This document shows positions 4,588-5,197 of a stretch of DNA of 5,197 nucleotides, piece after piece; positions within the stretch are counted from its first letter, which is position 1, and every line of letters starts with the position of its first letter. The translations under genes and the position numbers were made by a program. The notes beneath the pieces are model-generated. The model saw only the letters and a program-made list of their open reading frames with translations, ran no database searches and was not told the DNA's origin. Source of the DNA: Myxococcota bacterium (GTDB lineage Bacteria > Myxococcota > Polyangia > GCA-2747355 > JAKLHH01); contig JAKLHH010000654.1 in NCBI GenBank assembly GCA_022710245.1, forward strand, positions 1 to 5,197, written 5' to 3'.

Positions 4588-5197
4588 TTCTGCGCCGGCT
4601 CCTGGACCTCGACCGGCACCTTGCAGAGCGCCTTGAGCCTGGCGCCGTCCTCGGCGCTGCCGACGATGGCCCCGTAGTGGATCGGGATCACGCGCCTGGC
4701 GCCCAGGTCCTCCGCCGCCAGCGCCGCCTCCTTCGCGTCCATCGTGTAGGTGCCGCCGATGGGCAGGAGCGCCACGTCGGGCGCGAGCCCCTTCATCTCC
4801 GGGATGCGGTCGGTGTCGCCCGCGTGGTAGATGCGCTCCCCGTCGAGGGTGACCAGGTAGCCGACGTTGCCAGCGGAGCGTGGGTGGAAGGCCTTGGCGA
4901 GGTTGTAGGCCGGCACTGCCTCGACGGTGAGCCCGGCGGCGGTGAGCGTCGCCCCGGGGTGGACCGCGTGGACGCGCCCCGGCACTCCGGCGAGCTTGCC
5001 GGCCGCCCCCTCGGGCACCACCAGCTCGGTCGTCTCCGAGCAGACGGCCTCGAGGTCGGGCACCGAGAGGTGATCGAAGTGGTCGTGGGTGATCAGCACC
5101 AGGTCGGCCTTGGGCCCGTCCCGCTGGAGGCGGTAGGGGTCCAGGTAGATGGCGCGGCCATCGCCCTCGATGCAGAAGCTGTCGTGACCCAGCCAGT
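4584..5197 (-). CDS. MBL-fold metal-dependent hydrolase (Lactamase_B_3/UPF0173-like), 5' end cut by the window
   Basis: The minus-strand frame runs from the right edge (first full codon 5195-5193) to TGA at 4586-4584, giving 203 visible residues. It opens with WLGHDSFCIEGDGRAIYLDP, the usual N-terminal block of this family, so probably only some ten residues are missing. The metal ligands are all visible: THDHFDH (36-42), the downstream His of AFHPR (about 104), Asp of YHAGDTD (127) and His of IPIHYG (173). The blocks GYLVTLDGERIYHAGDTDRIPEM and LLPIGGTYTMDAKEAA are characteristic of PF13483/UPF0173 proteins, distant relatives of the UlaG lactonase. These are cytoplasmic binuclear hydrolases whose substrates are mostly unknown, so no specific reaction is assigned. 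There is no signal peptide in the visible part. It converges on the Cys-rich lipoprotein gene with a 26-bp gap, so the two are not co-transcribed. Confidence 0.9.
   Translation of the reverse strand, partial: WLGHDSFCIEGDGRAIYLDPYRLQRDGPKADLVLITHDHFDHLSVPDLEAVCSETTELVVPEGAAGKLAGVPGRVHAVHPGATLTAAGLTVEAVPAYNLAKAFHPRSAGNVGYLVTLDGERIYHAGDTDRIPEMKGLAPDVALLPIGGTYTMDAKEAALAAEDLGARRVIPIHYGAIVGSAEDGARLKALCKVPVEVQEPAQK

Overview
This is a GC-rich chromosomal window from what looks like a deltaproteobacterial or myxobacterial-type genome (Myxococcota or a relative). I infer this from the strong G/C preference at third codon positions, long open shadow frames on both strands, frequent GTG starts, and above all a disulfide-rich lipoprotein with a Cys-poor Pro/Asp/Gly linker, a style common in that group. 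The taxonomy is an inference. No rRNA, tRNA, CRISPR, insertion sequence or phage gene was seen.

Layout from left to right. (1) The 3' end of a LolA/LolB-like (DUF4292-like) lipoprotein-associated gene on the + strand overlaps, through a GTGA stop/start junction, a short single-domain CbiX/SirB-type sirohydrochlorin chelatase (253-708). (2) A 290-bp convergent gap follows. Most of it is a tandem array of four 49-bp units (780-993), with inverted repeats inside and between the units. (3) A minus-strand gene (999-2714) encodes a 571-residue TPR-repeat protein, probably an outer-membrane lipoprotein. Its GTG start lies just below a -10-like TATGAT, so its message may be almost leaderless. (4) A 301-bp divergent gap carries that possible promoter at one end, and at the other a TTGTTG/TATGGT promoter candidate and a strong AAGGAGG ribosome binding site. 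(5) A + strand gene (3016-4557) encodes a 513-residue lipoprotein with about 50 cysteines. (6) A minus-strand metallo-beta-lactamase-fold hydrolase of the Lactamase_B_3/UPF0173 type converges on it from 26 bp away and runs off the right edge.

The genes do not form one pathway. Three of the five products (LolA-like, TPR, Cys-rich) are likely envelope or lipoprotein components. The chelatase belongs to siroheme/cobalamin synthesis and the MBL hydrolase is of unknown substrate. No clear new system is visible. The least ordinary signals are the 49-bp array, which shows one apparent compensatory base-pair change between copies, and a 14-bp direct repeat whose two copies each hold the stop codon of one of two convergent genes.
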